Assembly (NCBI GenBank): GCA_045543655.1
Contig: JAZPXN010000078.1
Coordinates: 5,775 to 69,774, forward strand
Length of the DNA stretch: 64,000 nt
DNA from: RGIG995 sp045543655
GTDB taxonomy: Bacteria; Bacillota; Clostridia; Oscillospirales; UBA644
Direction: 5' to 3'
Under the pieces are notes generated by a model. That model ran no database searches. It was not told the DNA's origin and saw only the letters and a list, made by a program, of their open reading frames with translations. The first letter of the stretch is position 1. Every line of letters begins with the position of its first letter. A program made the translations under genes and the position numbers. Of the stretch, positions 1 to 7,782 are shown in pieces.

Positions 1-1329
1 AATATTGAAAAATTGCTTGCCCGGGACGGCTTCGTCTGTGATTGCGGCAAGGCTCACTATGCGAAGGTAAAGGACGTCCTCATCGATTTTGGGGCTTTGA
101 AAAGGATTCCCGATCTTTTGAGGAAATACGGTGCCAAGAAGGTATTCGTGTTCTTTGATGAAAATACTTATAAGGCCGCAGGGGAGAAGGTTCTTGCGAT
201 TCTGGACGATGCCGGGATTGAACACGGACAATATCGGTTCCCCGGGGAACGGTTTGAGCCGGACGAGCGTTCCGTCGGTTCTGCTATAATGCATTTTGAT
301 CCTTCTTGCGATATGATCGTTACCGTCGGCACCGGTTGTCTGAACGATATCGGAAAGATCGTTGCCAACGTATCGGATAAACCCTATATGATCGTTGGTA
401 CCGCCCCTTCTATGGACGGCTATTCTTCCGCCACTTCCTCTATGATCCGGGATGGATTGAAGGTTTCTCTGGACAGTAAATGCCCAGAAGTCGTCGTGGG
501 AGATCTGGACGTGCTTTCCGCATCTCCGTTGCGCATGATTCAGGCCGGGATCGGCGATATGGCCGCAAAATACGTCAGCATCGGAGAGTGGCAGTTGTCC
601 CGTATTATCAATGGGGAATACTACTGTCCCACCGTGGCCGACATGGTTTCCGCTGCGCTGAAGAAATGCGCCGACAATGCAGACGGTATTATGAAGCGCG
701 ATCCCGAAGCGGTTCGTGCCGTTATGGAAGGGATGGTTCTTGCCGGTATTGCCGCCAATTATGCGGGGATTTCCCGTCCCGTGTCCGGCATTGAGCATTA
801 TTTTTCGCATATCTGGGATATGCGGGCGTTGGAGTTTAACGCACCTTCCGACCTTCACGGCATTCAGTGCGGTGTGGCAACCCTGCTCTCCTTGAAGATC
901 TTCGAATACGTTAAGTCTGTCGTTCCTAATAAGGAAAAGGCCCTGGAATACGTCAAGAATTTTGATTACGAAGAATATAAGACGTATCTCGTTTCTATTC
1001 TCGGAAAGAGCGCCGAAAGCATGATTGCAAACGAGGCGAAGGAGGGGAAATACGATCCCGCCAAGCACGCCGCCCGGCTGGATCATATTTTGGAGCATTA
1101 CGACGAGATTATGGCCGTAATCAATGCTATGCCTACCTACGATGAAGTCTACGCAACCCTGAAGGCGGCCGGCTTCCCCCTTACTGCAGAAGAGATTGGA
1201 TTCTCTGCAAAGGACGTTCACGACGCCTCTGTCGTTGCCAAGGATATCCGTGACAAATACGCCGTGACCCGCTTGCTGTGGGATCTTGGCCTTCTGGAAG
1301 AAGCTTGCGACGAGCTGTTTCCCTGTTAA
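1..1329 (+). CDS. egsA: sn-glycerol-1-phosphate dehydrogenase (AraM/EgsA family), 5' partial
   Basis: Iron-containing-alcohol-dehydrogenase fold enzyme that reduces dihydroxyacetone phosphate to sn-glycerol 1-phosphate with NAD(P)H in the cytoplasm. The nucleotide-binding motif VGTGCLND and the likely metal ligands are visible: Asp in QAGIGDMAAKY, His in SGIEHYFSH and His in DLHGIQCG. The frame is open to base 1 (NIEK precedes the first in-window TTG at 13), so the true start probably lies upstream of the window. The C-terminus is complete, with TAA at 1327-1329. It is followed after 17 nt by an endonuclease IV-like gene. In bacteria such enzymes supply an archaeal-handed glycerol phosphate for special lipids or heptaprenylglyceryl phosphate; the use here is unknown. 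Confidence 0.88.
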   Translation, partial: NIEKLLARDGFVCDCGKAHYAKVKDVLIDFGALKRIPDLLRKYGAKKVFVFFDENTYKAAGEKVLAILDDAGIEHGQYRFPGERFEPDERSVGSAIMHFDPSCDMIVTVGTGCLNDIGKIVANVSDKPYMIVGTAPSMDGYSSATSSMIRDGLKVSLDSKCPEVVVGDLDVLSASPLRMIQAGIGDMAAKYVSIGEWQLSRIINGEYYCPTVADMVSAALKKCADNADGIMKRDPEAVRAVMEGMVLAGIAANYAGISRPVSGIEHYFSHIWDMRALEFNAPSDLHGIQCGVATLLSLKIFEYVKSVVPNKEKALEYVKNFDYEEYKTYLVSILGKSAESMIANEAKEGKYDPAKHAARLDHILEHYDEIMAVINAMPTYDEVYATLKAAGFPLTAEEIGFSAKDVHDASVVAKDIRDKYAVTRLLWDLGLLEEACDELFPC

Positions 1330-1346
1330 ATGAAAGGAGTTTTTCT

Positions 1347-2201
1347 ATGGTTCTGTTTGGTCCTGCCGGGACTCCCCAGGGATTTTTTGACCGAGGGTAT
1401 AAAAAATCCATTCAGTTGCCGGATTATCTCGATGAGATCGGTCTGGAGCTGTTTGAATATCAATGCGGAAACGGCGTTACCGTCGGAGAAGCTACCGCGC
1501 GGAAGTTGGGTGAAGCCTTTCGGGCGAAGGGGAAGATCCTTTCCGTTCACGCTCCCTATTTTATTTCGCTTTCTTCCGTGGAGCCGGAGAAGCGGGATAA
1601 CAGCATCGGTTATATTCTGAAAACCGCTCGCGCCGCCGATTGGATGGGGGCAGATCGCATTGTGGTTCATAGCGGAAGCTGTGCAAAGATCAGCCGGGAA
1701 GAGGCCTTGGTGCTGGCGAAGGAAACTCTTTCCCGTGCCGTCGACGCCCTGAAGAACGAAGGGCTGGAGCATATCACCGTTTGCCCCGAAACTATGGGGA
1801 AGATCAATCAGCTGGGAACCCTTGACGAGGTTTTGGAATTATGCCGCGTTCACGATTCCTTCCTACCTACCGTGGATTTTGGTCATCTGAATGCCCGTAC
1901 CCGGGGCGGTGCTTGCACCGGGGAAGCTTTTGCTGCGATTCTCGACCGCATTGAAGACGTTCTGGGGGTTGACCGGATGCGTAGGATGCACGTACATTTT
2001 TCCAAGATCGAATATACCGCCGGCGGGGAAAAGAAGCATCTTACCTTTGAAGATACTGTTTACGGTCCCGATTTTGAGCCCCTGGCGGAGCTGCTGGTAA
2101 AGAAAGGTTCCTCCGCCCATATTATCTGCGAATCCGACGGCACGATGGACGTGGATTCCCTGGCGATGAAAAAAATGTATCTTGCCGCATTGGAGGCTTA
2201 A
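1347..2201 (+). CDS. Endonuclease IV / sugar-phosphate isomerase-like TIM-barrel protein
   Basis: A 284-residue xylose-isomerase-like TIM barrel of the AP endonuclease 2 (Nfo) superfamily. Metal-ligand-like motifs appear in the expected order: SVHAPYF, VVHSGS, VCPETMGK, TVDFGHLNAR and HVHFSK. The match suggests a divalent-metal enzyme acting on AP sites in DNA, although this clostridial subfamily is divergent and a sugar-phosphate substrate cannot be excluded. ATG at 1347 is chosen because AAAGGAG sits at 1333-1339; an in-frame upstream extension to 1278 would run into egsA. The next gene starts 2 nt downstream, so the two are translationally close. Confidence 0.8.
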   Translation: MVLFGPAGTPQGFFDRGYKKSIQLPDYLDEIGLELFEYQCGNGVTVGEATARKLGEAFRAKGKILSVHAPYFISLSSVEPEKRDNSIGYILKTARAADWMGADRIVVHSGSCAKISREEALVLAKETLSRAVDALKNEGLEHITVCPETMGKINQLGTLDEVLELCRVHDSFLPTVDFGHLNARTRGGACTGEAFAAILDRIEDVLGVDRMRRMHVHFSKIEYTAGGEKKHLTFEDTVYGPDFEPLAELLVKKGSSAHIICESDGTMDVDSLAMKKMYLAALEA

Positions 2202-2203
2202 TT

Positions 2204-3283
2204 ATGAATGAATTTGCTGAAAAACTGCTTGCCAAATTGCCGGAAAACTCCGCATACGTGTCCTTCCGTCCGGAAAACCGCCGCTATCTGACGGGAATCA
2301 CGTCCTCTAACGGAATGGTTTTGATTTCTGCGGAAAAGCAGGTGTTTTATACGGATTTTCGTTATATTACGATGGCGCGCAACGATATCCGTCCCGGTTA
2401 CGCCGTGGAAATGCTGTCAAAATCCTTTTCCGCCACTCTTTCCGAGGATCTGCCGGAATCGGTGAAAACCGTGTATTTTGAGGATGAATTCCTGACCTAC
2501 CGGGAATTCCGTGCTTTGTCAGACGCTCTGTCCGACCGCTTTGAGCTGGTAGGGGACGAGAAGGTTCTTTCGGATCTTCGCATGATCAAGTCCGAAAAAG
2601 AGATTGATAAGATCGTTACGGCTCAATCCTTTACTGACCGTGCGTTCTCTCATATCTGCGATTTTATCGCCGCCAATTGGAAAAAGGGCGATCTGACGGA
2701 GCAGCGCATCGCTACCGAAATTGATTACGCCATGAAATGTGCAGGGGCCGCGAATCCGTCCTTTGATACGATCGTAGCCGCCGGTGAGAACGGCTCTAAG
2801 CCCCACGCCGTACCGTCGTCCCGTATCGTCCGGGCAGGGGATATGATTACCATGGATTTCGGTTCCGTGTTTGACGGCTACTGCTCCGATATGACCCGTA
2901 CCGTTGCCGTGGGGTACGTATCCGACCATCAGCGGGAGATCTACGATATCGTGCTTTCTGCCCAGCAGAACGCTTTGGAGAATCTGAAAGCCGGCATGAC
3001 CGGCGTTGCGGTGGATGCCCTTGCCCGGGACGTGATCGCAGCGAAGGGATACGGCGAGGCTTTCGGCCATTCTCTCGGTCACGGGGTCGGGCTGATGATC
3101 CATGAGGCCCCCAATTTCTCCGTCCGCTCGGAAGGAGAGATCCCCGCCTATTCCGTGATGAGCGTGGAGCCTGGGATCTATCTTGCCGACGATTGCGGCG
3201 TTCGCATTGAGGACCTTGTTGTGGTTTTGGAGGGCGGATGTCGGAATATTACCAAGAGCCCCAAAGAGCTTTTGGTTCTTTAA
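2204..3283 (+). CDS. pepP: Xaa-Pro aminopeptidase (M24B family)
   Basis: Cytoplasmic metallo-aminopeptidase that removes an N-terminal residue preceding proline, aiding peptide recycling. The 359 residues hold an N-terminal creatinase-like domain (about 1-130) and a pita-bread catalytic domain. The dinuclear metal ligands are visible: Asp in MDFGSVFDGY, Asp in SDMTRT, His in GHSLGHGVG, Glu in SVEPGIY and Glu in RIEDLVV. ATG at 2204 follows the previous stop by 2 nt. It lies in a likely four-gene operon ending at the terminator at 3819. M24B members are hard to separate into PepP and PepQ types by sequence, so the exact peptide length preference is uncertain. Confidence 0.9.
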   Translation: MNEFAEKLLAKLPENSAYVSFRPENRRYLTGITSSNGMVLISAEKQVFYTDFRYITMARNDIRPGYAVEMLSKSFSATLSEDLPESVKTVYFEDEFLTYREFRALSDALSDRFELVGDEKVLSDLRMIKSEKEIDKIVTAQSFTDRAFSHICDFIAANWKKGDLTEQRIATEIDYAMKCAGAANPSFDTIVAAGENGSKPHAVPSSRIVRAGDMITMDFGSVFDGYCSDMTRTVAVGYVSDHQREIYDIVLSAQQNALENLKAGMTGVAVDALARDVIAAKGYGEAFGHSLGHGVGLMIHEAPNFSVRSEGEIPAYSVMSVEPGIYLADDCGVRIEDLVVVLEGGCRNITKSPKELLVL

Positions 3284-3295
3284 GGAGGGGTTGCC

Positions 3296-3805
3296 GTGAA
3301 AAAGAAAACTCTTCGCATCATTGGCTCCGGCTACAGCTACGGGGCGCTGATCGGCATGATCCTGTTCCTGTTCAATACTCCTGCTGATTCGGTGTTCCTG
3401 CAGACCTTGAAAATTCTGTTGGTTGCCGTAATTTGTGCCGCCGTGTCGGGTACGGTTATCACCGGGGTCCTCTTTCTTCTCGAGTTTTTCCGCGCCAAAA
3501 CCTACGACCCCTATCGACAGGAGTTGAAAGCGGAGGGGGATATGATTCTGGAAGATTCTGCGAGACGGTTGGTATCGGATAAGATGGTCAAGGGCTGGCT
3601 TTTCCTGACTCCTTCGTCGCTGACGTTTTACGATACGGCAAAGCAGGCTCGTAAGATCGCCGTCAGTGAAATCGAATCGGTTCAGATCACCGATCCGAAA
3701 GCCGGAAATATTGCCGTGGCTACCGTCTCCGGAGCCTCGGAAATCTTTTCCGTAGCAGACGCTCTTGCCTGGTTCAACGCCATTGGAGACCTGAAAAACG
3801 ATTAA
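3296..3805 (+). CDS. Small membrane protein with a PH/GRAM-like C-terminal domain
   Basis: 169 residues, not assigned to a named family. Two hydrophobic segments occupy about residues 15-32 and 38-62, followed by a soluble domain from about 75 to 169. The part around residues 98-150 (KGWLFLTPSSLTFYD and following beta-strand-like segments) resembles a PH/GRAM-like fold, which would face the cytoplasm. The GTG start at 3296 is preceded by AAGGAGGGG at 3282-3290, a strong ribosome binding site. It is the last gene before a strong terminator and 12 nt behind pepP. Function unknown. Confidence 0.7.
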   Translation: MKKKTLRIIGSGYSYGALIGMILFLFNTPADSVFLQTLKILLVAVICAAVSGTVITGVLFLLEFFRAKTYDPYRQELKAEGDMILEDSARRLVSDKMVKGWLFLTPSSLTFYDTAKQARKIAVSEIESVQITDPKAGNIAVATVSGASEIFSVADALAWFNAIGDLKND

Positions 3806-3818
3806 GTTCTTTTGCGAT

Positions 3819-3850
3819 ATCCGCCCGCATCGACGGGCGGATGTTTTTTT
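3819..3850 (+). terminator. Rho-independent terminator
   Basis: Perfect 9-bp GC-rich stem (ATCCGCCCG at 3819-3827 with CGGGCGGAT at 3834-3842), 6-nt loop, then G and seven T residues. It ends the egsA-pepP transcript and separates it from the sporulation genes. Confidence 0.93.
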
Positions 3851-3903
3851 GCATATTTTCGTAAAATCGGTGAAAAATACTCCCATGGAAGGGGAGATGA
3901 ACC

Positions 3904-4350
3904 GTGCGAGCGGAAGATTATCAACAGCTGGTCTGGAAAAACACACCGAAAAAACCCCTGTGGAAGGGTTGCCTCGGCGCATTTTTGGTGGGCGGAGGAA
4001 TCTGTCTTTTGGGGGAATGCCTGAAGCAGATCTACTTGTTCTGCGGTGCTGAGGAATCGGTTGCGGGGACGCTGGAATCGGTTTCGCTGATTTTCCTCAG
4101 CGTGTTTCTGACGGGGCTCGGTGTTTACGATAAAATATCCCGGGTGGCCGGAGCCGGAACCCTGGTCCCGATCACCGGCTTTGCCAACGCAATGTCTTCT
4201 CCGGTAATGGAATACCGGGTCGAAGGTATGGTGCTCGGGATCGGTCCTAAAATTTTCTCCGTGGCCGGATCCGTTATTGCTTATGGAGTGGCGGCGTCTT
4301 CGGTGTACGGTTTGATCTATTATATTCTTTTTCGAATCGGGGTGGTTTGA
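3904..4350 (+). CDS. spoVAC: Stage V sporulation protein AC
   Basis: Membrane component of the SpoVA channel, which moves Ca-dipicolinate into the forespore during sporulation and out during germination; SpoVAC is known as the mechanosensitive element. 148 residues with an N-terminal soluble part and about four hydrophobic segments; the GFANAMSSPVMEYRVEG stretch is typical of the family. The GTG start at 3904 is supported by GGAAGGGGAGATGA at 3887-3900. Upstream, GCATATTTT at 3851-3859 and AATACT at 3876-3881 loosely resemble a forespore sigma-G promoter, but the spacing is about 2 nt too long. The TGA stop overlaps the ATG of spoVAD by one base. Confidence 0.95.
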   Translation: MRAEDYQQLVWKNTPKKPLWKGCLGAFLVGGGICLLGECLKQIYLFCGAEESVAGTLESVSLIFLSVFLTGLGVYDKISRVAGAGTLVPITGFANAMSSPVMEYRVEGMVLGIGPKIFSVAGSVIAYGVAASSVYGLIYYILFRIGVV

Positions 4351-5363
4351 TGGGCAAAAAGAAGATCGGAAGCGGAACGTTCCGGTTGAATTCTCCGGTA
4401 TTTCTGACTGCCTCCGCCGCCGTTGTGGGGCGCAAGGAAAAGGAAGGGCCTCTGGGGAAATACTTTGACCATTGGCAGGAGGATGAATATTGCGGAGAAG
4501 ACAGTTTTGAAAAAGCGGAAAGCTTTTTGCAGAAGGAGGCCATGAAATATGCTCTTGAAAAAGCCGAAATATCTCAAAAAGATCTTGACCTTGTGTTCGC
4601 GGGTGACCTTCTCAATCAATGTATTGGTTCTAATTATAGTATTCGTGACAGTGGCGTACAGTTTTTCGGCCTTTACGGGGCGTGTTCAACGATGGTGGAA
4701 GGTCTGATCCTCGGCTCGATGTCCATTGACGGTGGGTTTGCGAACCGATGCGGGGTGGTGACAAGCTCTCATTTTTGTTCTTCGGAGCGGCAGTACCGGT
4801 TTCCGTTGGAATACGGCGGCTTTCGTCCGCAATCTGCCCAATGGACGGTTACCGGAGCGGGATGCGGAATTCTCGACCGGCAGGGGAGTGGCGTTCGGAT
4901 TTCCGGAATCTGTCCCGGAGCTATCGTTGATATGAGCATTACCGATATGGCCAATATGGGGGCTGCCATGGCTCCGGCGGCGGCCTTGACGCTGAAACGC
5001 TTTTTGGACGATACCGAAACCTGTCCCTCCGATTACGATCTCATCTTATCCGGGGATCTGGGTAGGATTGGGTCCACTCTTTTGCGGGAACTGATGATGG
5101 AGGATGGGATTGCGTTGGGGGAAAACTACTCCGATTGCGGATGTATGATCTTCGACCCTTCTTTTCAGGACGTCCACTCCGGCGGTTCCGGTTGCGGATG
5201 CGTTGCCTCGGTTCTTTGCGGCGTGGTACTTCCGCAGATGGCAGAAAAGAGGTGGCGAAGAGTCCTCGTTATGGGGACGGGGGCGTTGATGAGTCCTACC
5301 AGCATTCTGCAAGGAGAATCGGTACCGGGAATCGCCCACCTTGTGGAATTGCAGATGGAATGA
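4350..5363 (+). CDS. spoVAD: Stage V sporulation protein AD
   Basis: Cytosolic SpoVA subunit with a thiolase-like fold that binds dipicolinic acid. 337 residues, normal for the family; recognisable segments include FRLNSPVFLTASAAVVG at the N-terminus, FGLYGACSTM near the middle and LMSPTSILQGESVPGIAHLV at the C-terminus. ATG at 4350 shares one base with the spoVAC stop; a TTG codon just before it is not needed. The spoVAC-AD-AE set without AA, AB or AF is the usual clostridial arrangement and is probably made in the forespore. Confidence 0.96.
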   Translation: MGKKKIGSGTFRLNSPVFLTASAAVVGRKEKEGPLGKYFDHWQEDEYCGEDSFEKAESFLQKEAMKYALEKAEISQKDLDLVFAGDLLNQCIGSNYSIRDSGVQFFGLYGACSTMVEGLILGSMSIDGGFANRCGVVTSSHFCSSERQYRFPLEYGGFRPQSAQWTVTGAGCGILDRQGSGVRISGICPGAIVDMSITDMANMGAAMAPAAALTLKRFLDDTETCPSDYDLILSGDLGRIGSTLLRELMMEDGIALGENYSDCGCMIFDPSFQDVHSGGSGCGCVASVLCGVVLPQMAEKRWRRVLVMGTGALMSPTSILQGESVPGIAHLVELQME

Positions 5364-5371
5364 GGTGTATT

Positions 5372-5725
5372 ATGAGTTATATATCATCCTTTCTTGTGGG
5401 CGGGCTGATTTGCCTGGTCGGCCAGATCCTGATCGAACGAACCCGTCTTACCCCGGCCCGTATTCTCGTGGGTTACGTGGTGGCCGGGGTTGTTCTGTCT
5501 GCCGTGGGGCTGTTTCAGCCCCTGAAGGAGATCGGTGCCTCCGGGGCGACGGTGCCTCTGATTGGCTTTGGCCATCTCCTCGCGGAGGGTGTGAGGCAAG
5601 GCGTTGCGGAAAAAGGCCTGCTTGGAATTTTGACCGGAGGGCTTACCTCTGCGTCGGGAGGAATTGCCGCCGCAATTGTGTTTTCCTTGCTTGCATCGTT
5701 GATTTTTAAGCCAAGAATGAAATAA
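5372..5725 (+). CDS. spoVAE: Stage V sporulation protein AE
   Basis: 117-residue integral membrane protein of the SpoVA dipicolinate channel, matching the short SpoVAEb type. Several hydrophobic segments and the motif SGATVPLIGFGHLLAEGV are diagnostic. ATG at 5372 follows GAGGTG at 5362-5367; a longer frame from 5135 is out of context because it overlaps most of the spoVAD 3' end. It is the last gene of the spoVA operon, 8 nt after spoVAD, and is followed directly by a terminator. Confidence 0.94.
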   Translation: MSYISSFLVGGLICLVGQILIERTRLTPARILVGYVVAGVVLSAVGLFQPLKEIGASGATVPLIGFGHLLAEGVRQGVAEKGLLGILTGGLTSASGGIAAAIVFSLLASLIFKPRMK

Positions 5726-5730
5726 ACGCC

Positions 5731-5757
5731 GATCCGGGGCTCCCGGATCTTTTTTTG
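5731..5757 (+). terminator. Rho-independent terminator
   Basis: 8-bp stem (GATCCGGG 5731-5738 with CCCGGATC 5742-5749), 3-nt loop and seven T residues. It closes the spoVA operon. Confidence 0.93.
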
Positions 5758-5777
5758 TTCTAAACCTGTCCCTGCCG

Positions 5778-5785
5778 CATAAACT
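5778..5785 (+). promoter_or_regulatory. Possible sigma-E type -10 element for the spoIIIA operon
   Basis: CATAAACT resembles the sigma-E -10 consensus CATACAAT (6 of 8) and lies 31 nt before the spoIIIAA start, just behind the spoVA terminator. The -35 region (around 5757-5765) is a poor match. B. subtilis spoIIIA is a mother-cell sigma-E operon, so the position is right, but the element itself is weak evidence. Confidence 0.4.
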
Positions 5786-5815
5786 GGAATAGAACGACGG
5801 GAAGGGGTGTTGAAA

Positions 5816-6760
5816 ATGGATTCGGTCTTGCAGGAGATATTGCCCTATCTTCCTTCGGAAGGAGAACGGGCGATCTGTGCGCTTCCCGATCGTGAGCTTC
5901 CGGAAATCCGGGAAATCCGCGTCAAAGTAGGACATCCTACGGTGCTGATGACGGCTACGGGGCGAAAAATCTGTGGGAGCATCCAGTACGACTTCCCGCA
6001 GATCGAAGGAGCGTTTCGTAGAATTTGTGCTTCCTCTGCCTATTCTCATCGCAACGAAATCCGTTCCGGATTCGTTACCATTCCCGGTGGCCACCGCGTA
6101 GGGATCATGGGGTCTGCCGTGCTTGGTGCAGGCGGCACCGTGGAGGGGATGCGGGAAATCTACGGGCTCTCTTATCGGGTTGCCAGGGAATACCCCGTGG
6201 ATACCTCCCTTTTTTACCCGGAGCAAGGGCGGGATCGCCCCTTGTGGAATCTTATGATTCTGGGACCTCCGTGCAGTGGGAAGACCACCGTCTTGCGAGC
6301 ACTCGCCAAGGATCTGGGGGAACGCTTCCCGGTGTCCGTCATTGACGAGAGGGAGGAACTGTTTCCTTCCTGCCGTCCGGTTCCGCTTGGATGCGACGTT
6401 TTGCGTGGCTATCCAAAGGCGGTGGGGGTTCAGCAGGCGTTGCGGACACTGTCGCCCAGAGTGATGGTGTGCGATGAGATCGGTACCGGAGCGGAAGTGT
6501 CCGCTTTGCTGGAAGGACTCCGAAGTGGCGTTGCTTTCATTGCGTCCGGCCACGCATATTCGGAAAAGGATCTTTTCTTCCGGCCGCCGGTGCGGGAGTT
6601 GTTCCTCTGTGGCGGAGTGGATCGCGTAGTTTTTCTGGATCCTCTCCGTCCGAGTCGTATTTTAAAAATCAGGGAAAGGGAAGATCTTTGTGCTGAAATG
6701 GATGACGTTGATTCTCACGTTTCTGCTGTGCGCCGGGACGGGCGGCACGATCGTTCTTGA
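5816..6760 (+). CDS. spoIIIAA: Stage III sporulation protein AA (secretion-type ATPase)
   Basis: Mother-cell ATPase thought to power the SpoIIIA-SpoIIQ channel linking mother cell and forespore; related to type II/IV secretion ATPases. About 314 residues with Walker A GPPCSGKTT near residue 151, Walker B VMVCDEIG and an arginine/histidine-containing C-terminal half. ATG at 5816 is chosen with GAAGGGG at 5801-5807; GTG 5807 and TTG 5810 are weaker. First gene of an eight-gene spoIIIA operon. Its 3' end overlaps spoIIIAB by 71 nt, so the last 24 residues are encoded out of frame with the next gene. Confidence 0.96.
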   Translation: MDSVLQEILPYLPSEGERAICALPDRELPEIREIRVKVGHPTVLMTATGRKICGSIQYDFPQIEGAFRRICASSAYSHRNEIRSGFVTIPGGHRVGIMGSAVLGAGGTVEGMREIYGLSYRVAREYPVDTSLFYPEQGRDRPLWNLMILGPPCSGKTTVLRALAKDLGERFPVSVIDEREELFPSCRPVPLGCDVLRGYPKAVGVQQALRTLSPRVMVCDEIGTGAEVSALLEGLRSGVAFIASGHAYSEKDLFFRPPVRELFLCGGVDRVVFLDPLRPSRILKIREREDLCAEMDDVDSHVSAVRRDGRHDRS

Positions 6761-7187
6761 ACTCATTTCCCGCCGCAGACAGCTTCTTTCAATGTTGGAA
6801 TTGATCCGCTATCTTCGTCGGGAAATCCGTCTTTCCGGACTTCCGTTGAATCGGCTCTTTTCTTCGTCTTCCTGTCCGAAGGATCTGCCCCTGCTCGAGG
6901 CTATGAACTGTGATGAGCCCTTTGATCTTTTGGAGAATTATCGGAAAGGAAAGGCACTATCCGTGGAATCGTCGTTCTTTTCCCCGTCGGATTGGGAGGC
7001 TTGCGACGTTCTGTTCAGCGCTCTGGGGCAAGGAGATCTGGAGGAGCAGGAGCGCCGGCTGGCGGCTGCTGAGGGGTATTTTTCCGACGCCGCAGAAGGG
7101 GTTCGCCGGGATATTTCAGGGAAAGGACGCTCCGCGCTGGTGCTGGGGTGCTCCGTGGGGGCGGTTCTGGTTCTGATTTTGATGTGA
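6690..7187 (+). CDS. spoIIIAB: Stage III sporulation protein AB
   Basis: 165-residue membrane protein of the SpoIIIA channel with GspF-like (type II secretion inner-membrane) character. An N-terminal hydrophobic segment (residues 3-20), a cytoplasmic helical middle containing LELIRYLRREIRLSGLPL, and a C-terminal membrane anchor (about 148-165) are visible. The GTG start at 6690 has GGAAAGGGAAG at 6673-6683. It begins inside spoIIIAA, which implies translational coupling. Next gene starts 10 nt after the stop. Confidence 0.93.
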   Translation: MLKWMTLILTFLLCAGTGGTIVLELISRRRQLLSMLELIRYLRREIRLSGLPLNRLFSSSSCPKDLPLLEAMNCDEPFDLLENYRKGKALSVESSFFSPSDWEACDVLFSALGQGDLEEQERRLAAAEGYFSDAAEGVRRDISGKGRSALVLGCSVGAVLVLILM

Positions 7188-7197
7188 CGGTGATGGA

Positions 7198-7392
7198 ATG
7201 GAGACCGATATTTTATTTCGTATCGCCGCCGTAGGGGTGGTTGTTGCGGTGTTGAATTTGATTTTGAATAAATCCGACCGGTCGGAGCAGGCGCTGATGG
7301 TTACCATTGGGGGCTTGATTATCGTTCTTGCGCTGATCGTCAATGAAATTGGTGATCTCTTCGATACGATTCGGGCGGTGTTTGAGCTGTGA
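7198..7392 (+). CDS. spoIIIAC: Stage III sporulation protein AC
   Basis: 64-residue protein with two transmembrane helices (about 6-23 and 33-50), the normal size for SpoIIIAC, a small membrane subunit of the SpoIIIA channel. The segment NKSDRSEQALMVTIGGLIIVL matches the family pattern of a short polar loop between two helices. ATG at 7198 is used. The stop overlaps the GTG start of spoIIIAD. Confidence 0.94.
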   Translation: METDILFRIAAVGVVVAVLNLILNKSDRSEQALMVTIGGLIIVLALIVNEIGDLFDTIRAVFEL

Positions 7393-7775
7393 ATATGCTC
7401 TGGATCTTTGGAATCGCTTTTCTTTCCGTGGTTGCGGTATCGTTTTTGCGACACTCTTCGCCGGAATTTGCGCAACTGTTTCCTGTAGCGGCGGTGATTC
7501 TGCTTCTTTCCGTTCTGATGCCCACTCTGATTTTCGTGTTGTCAGCAGCCGGGGATCTTGCCGACCGGGCGGGGATTGCGGAAGAGGCTGTCGGTGTGGT
7601 TCTCAAGGGCGCTGGGATCGGGCTCGTTACGCATTTCGGCGCCGGCATCTGTAACGATTGCGGTCAACGGGCTTTGGGAGAAGCCGTTGGATATTGTGGT
7701 CAGGTTGCGACCGTTGCTCTGGCTGTTCCTATGATCCTGCAGTTAGCCGATAAGATTTCGGAGATTCAATTTTGA
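7389..7775 (+). CDS. spoIIIAD: Stage III sporulation protein AD
   Basis: 128-residue polytopic membrane protein of the spoIIIA channel; the C-terminal part (HFGAGICNDCGQRALGEAV and a final hydrophobic helix) is characteristic. GTG at 7389 overlaps the spoIIIAC stop by 4 nt; ATG at 7395, two codons later, is an equally possible start. Three to four hydrophobic segments can be seen. Followed by spoIIIAE after 7 nt. Confidence 0.93.
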   Translation: MNMLWIFGIAFLSVVAVSFLRHSSPEFAQLFPVAAVILLLSVLMPTLIFVLSAAGDLADRAGIAEEAVGVVLKGAGIGLVTHFGAGICNDCGQRALGEAVGYCGQVATVALAVPMILQLADKISEIQF

Positions 7776-7782
7776 GGAAGGT

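Noticed and set aside
3851..3882. Clear sigma-G promoter before spoVAC
   Set aside because: GCATA and AATACT are suggestive, but the spacing is about 2 nt too long and both outer -10 bases mismatch, so it is mentioned only in the gene entry.
2519..3982. 487-codon minus-strand frame over pepP and the small membrane gene
   Set aside because: Complement of real genes, crosses a strong plus-strand terminator, no domain.
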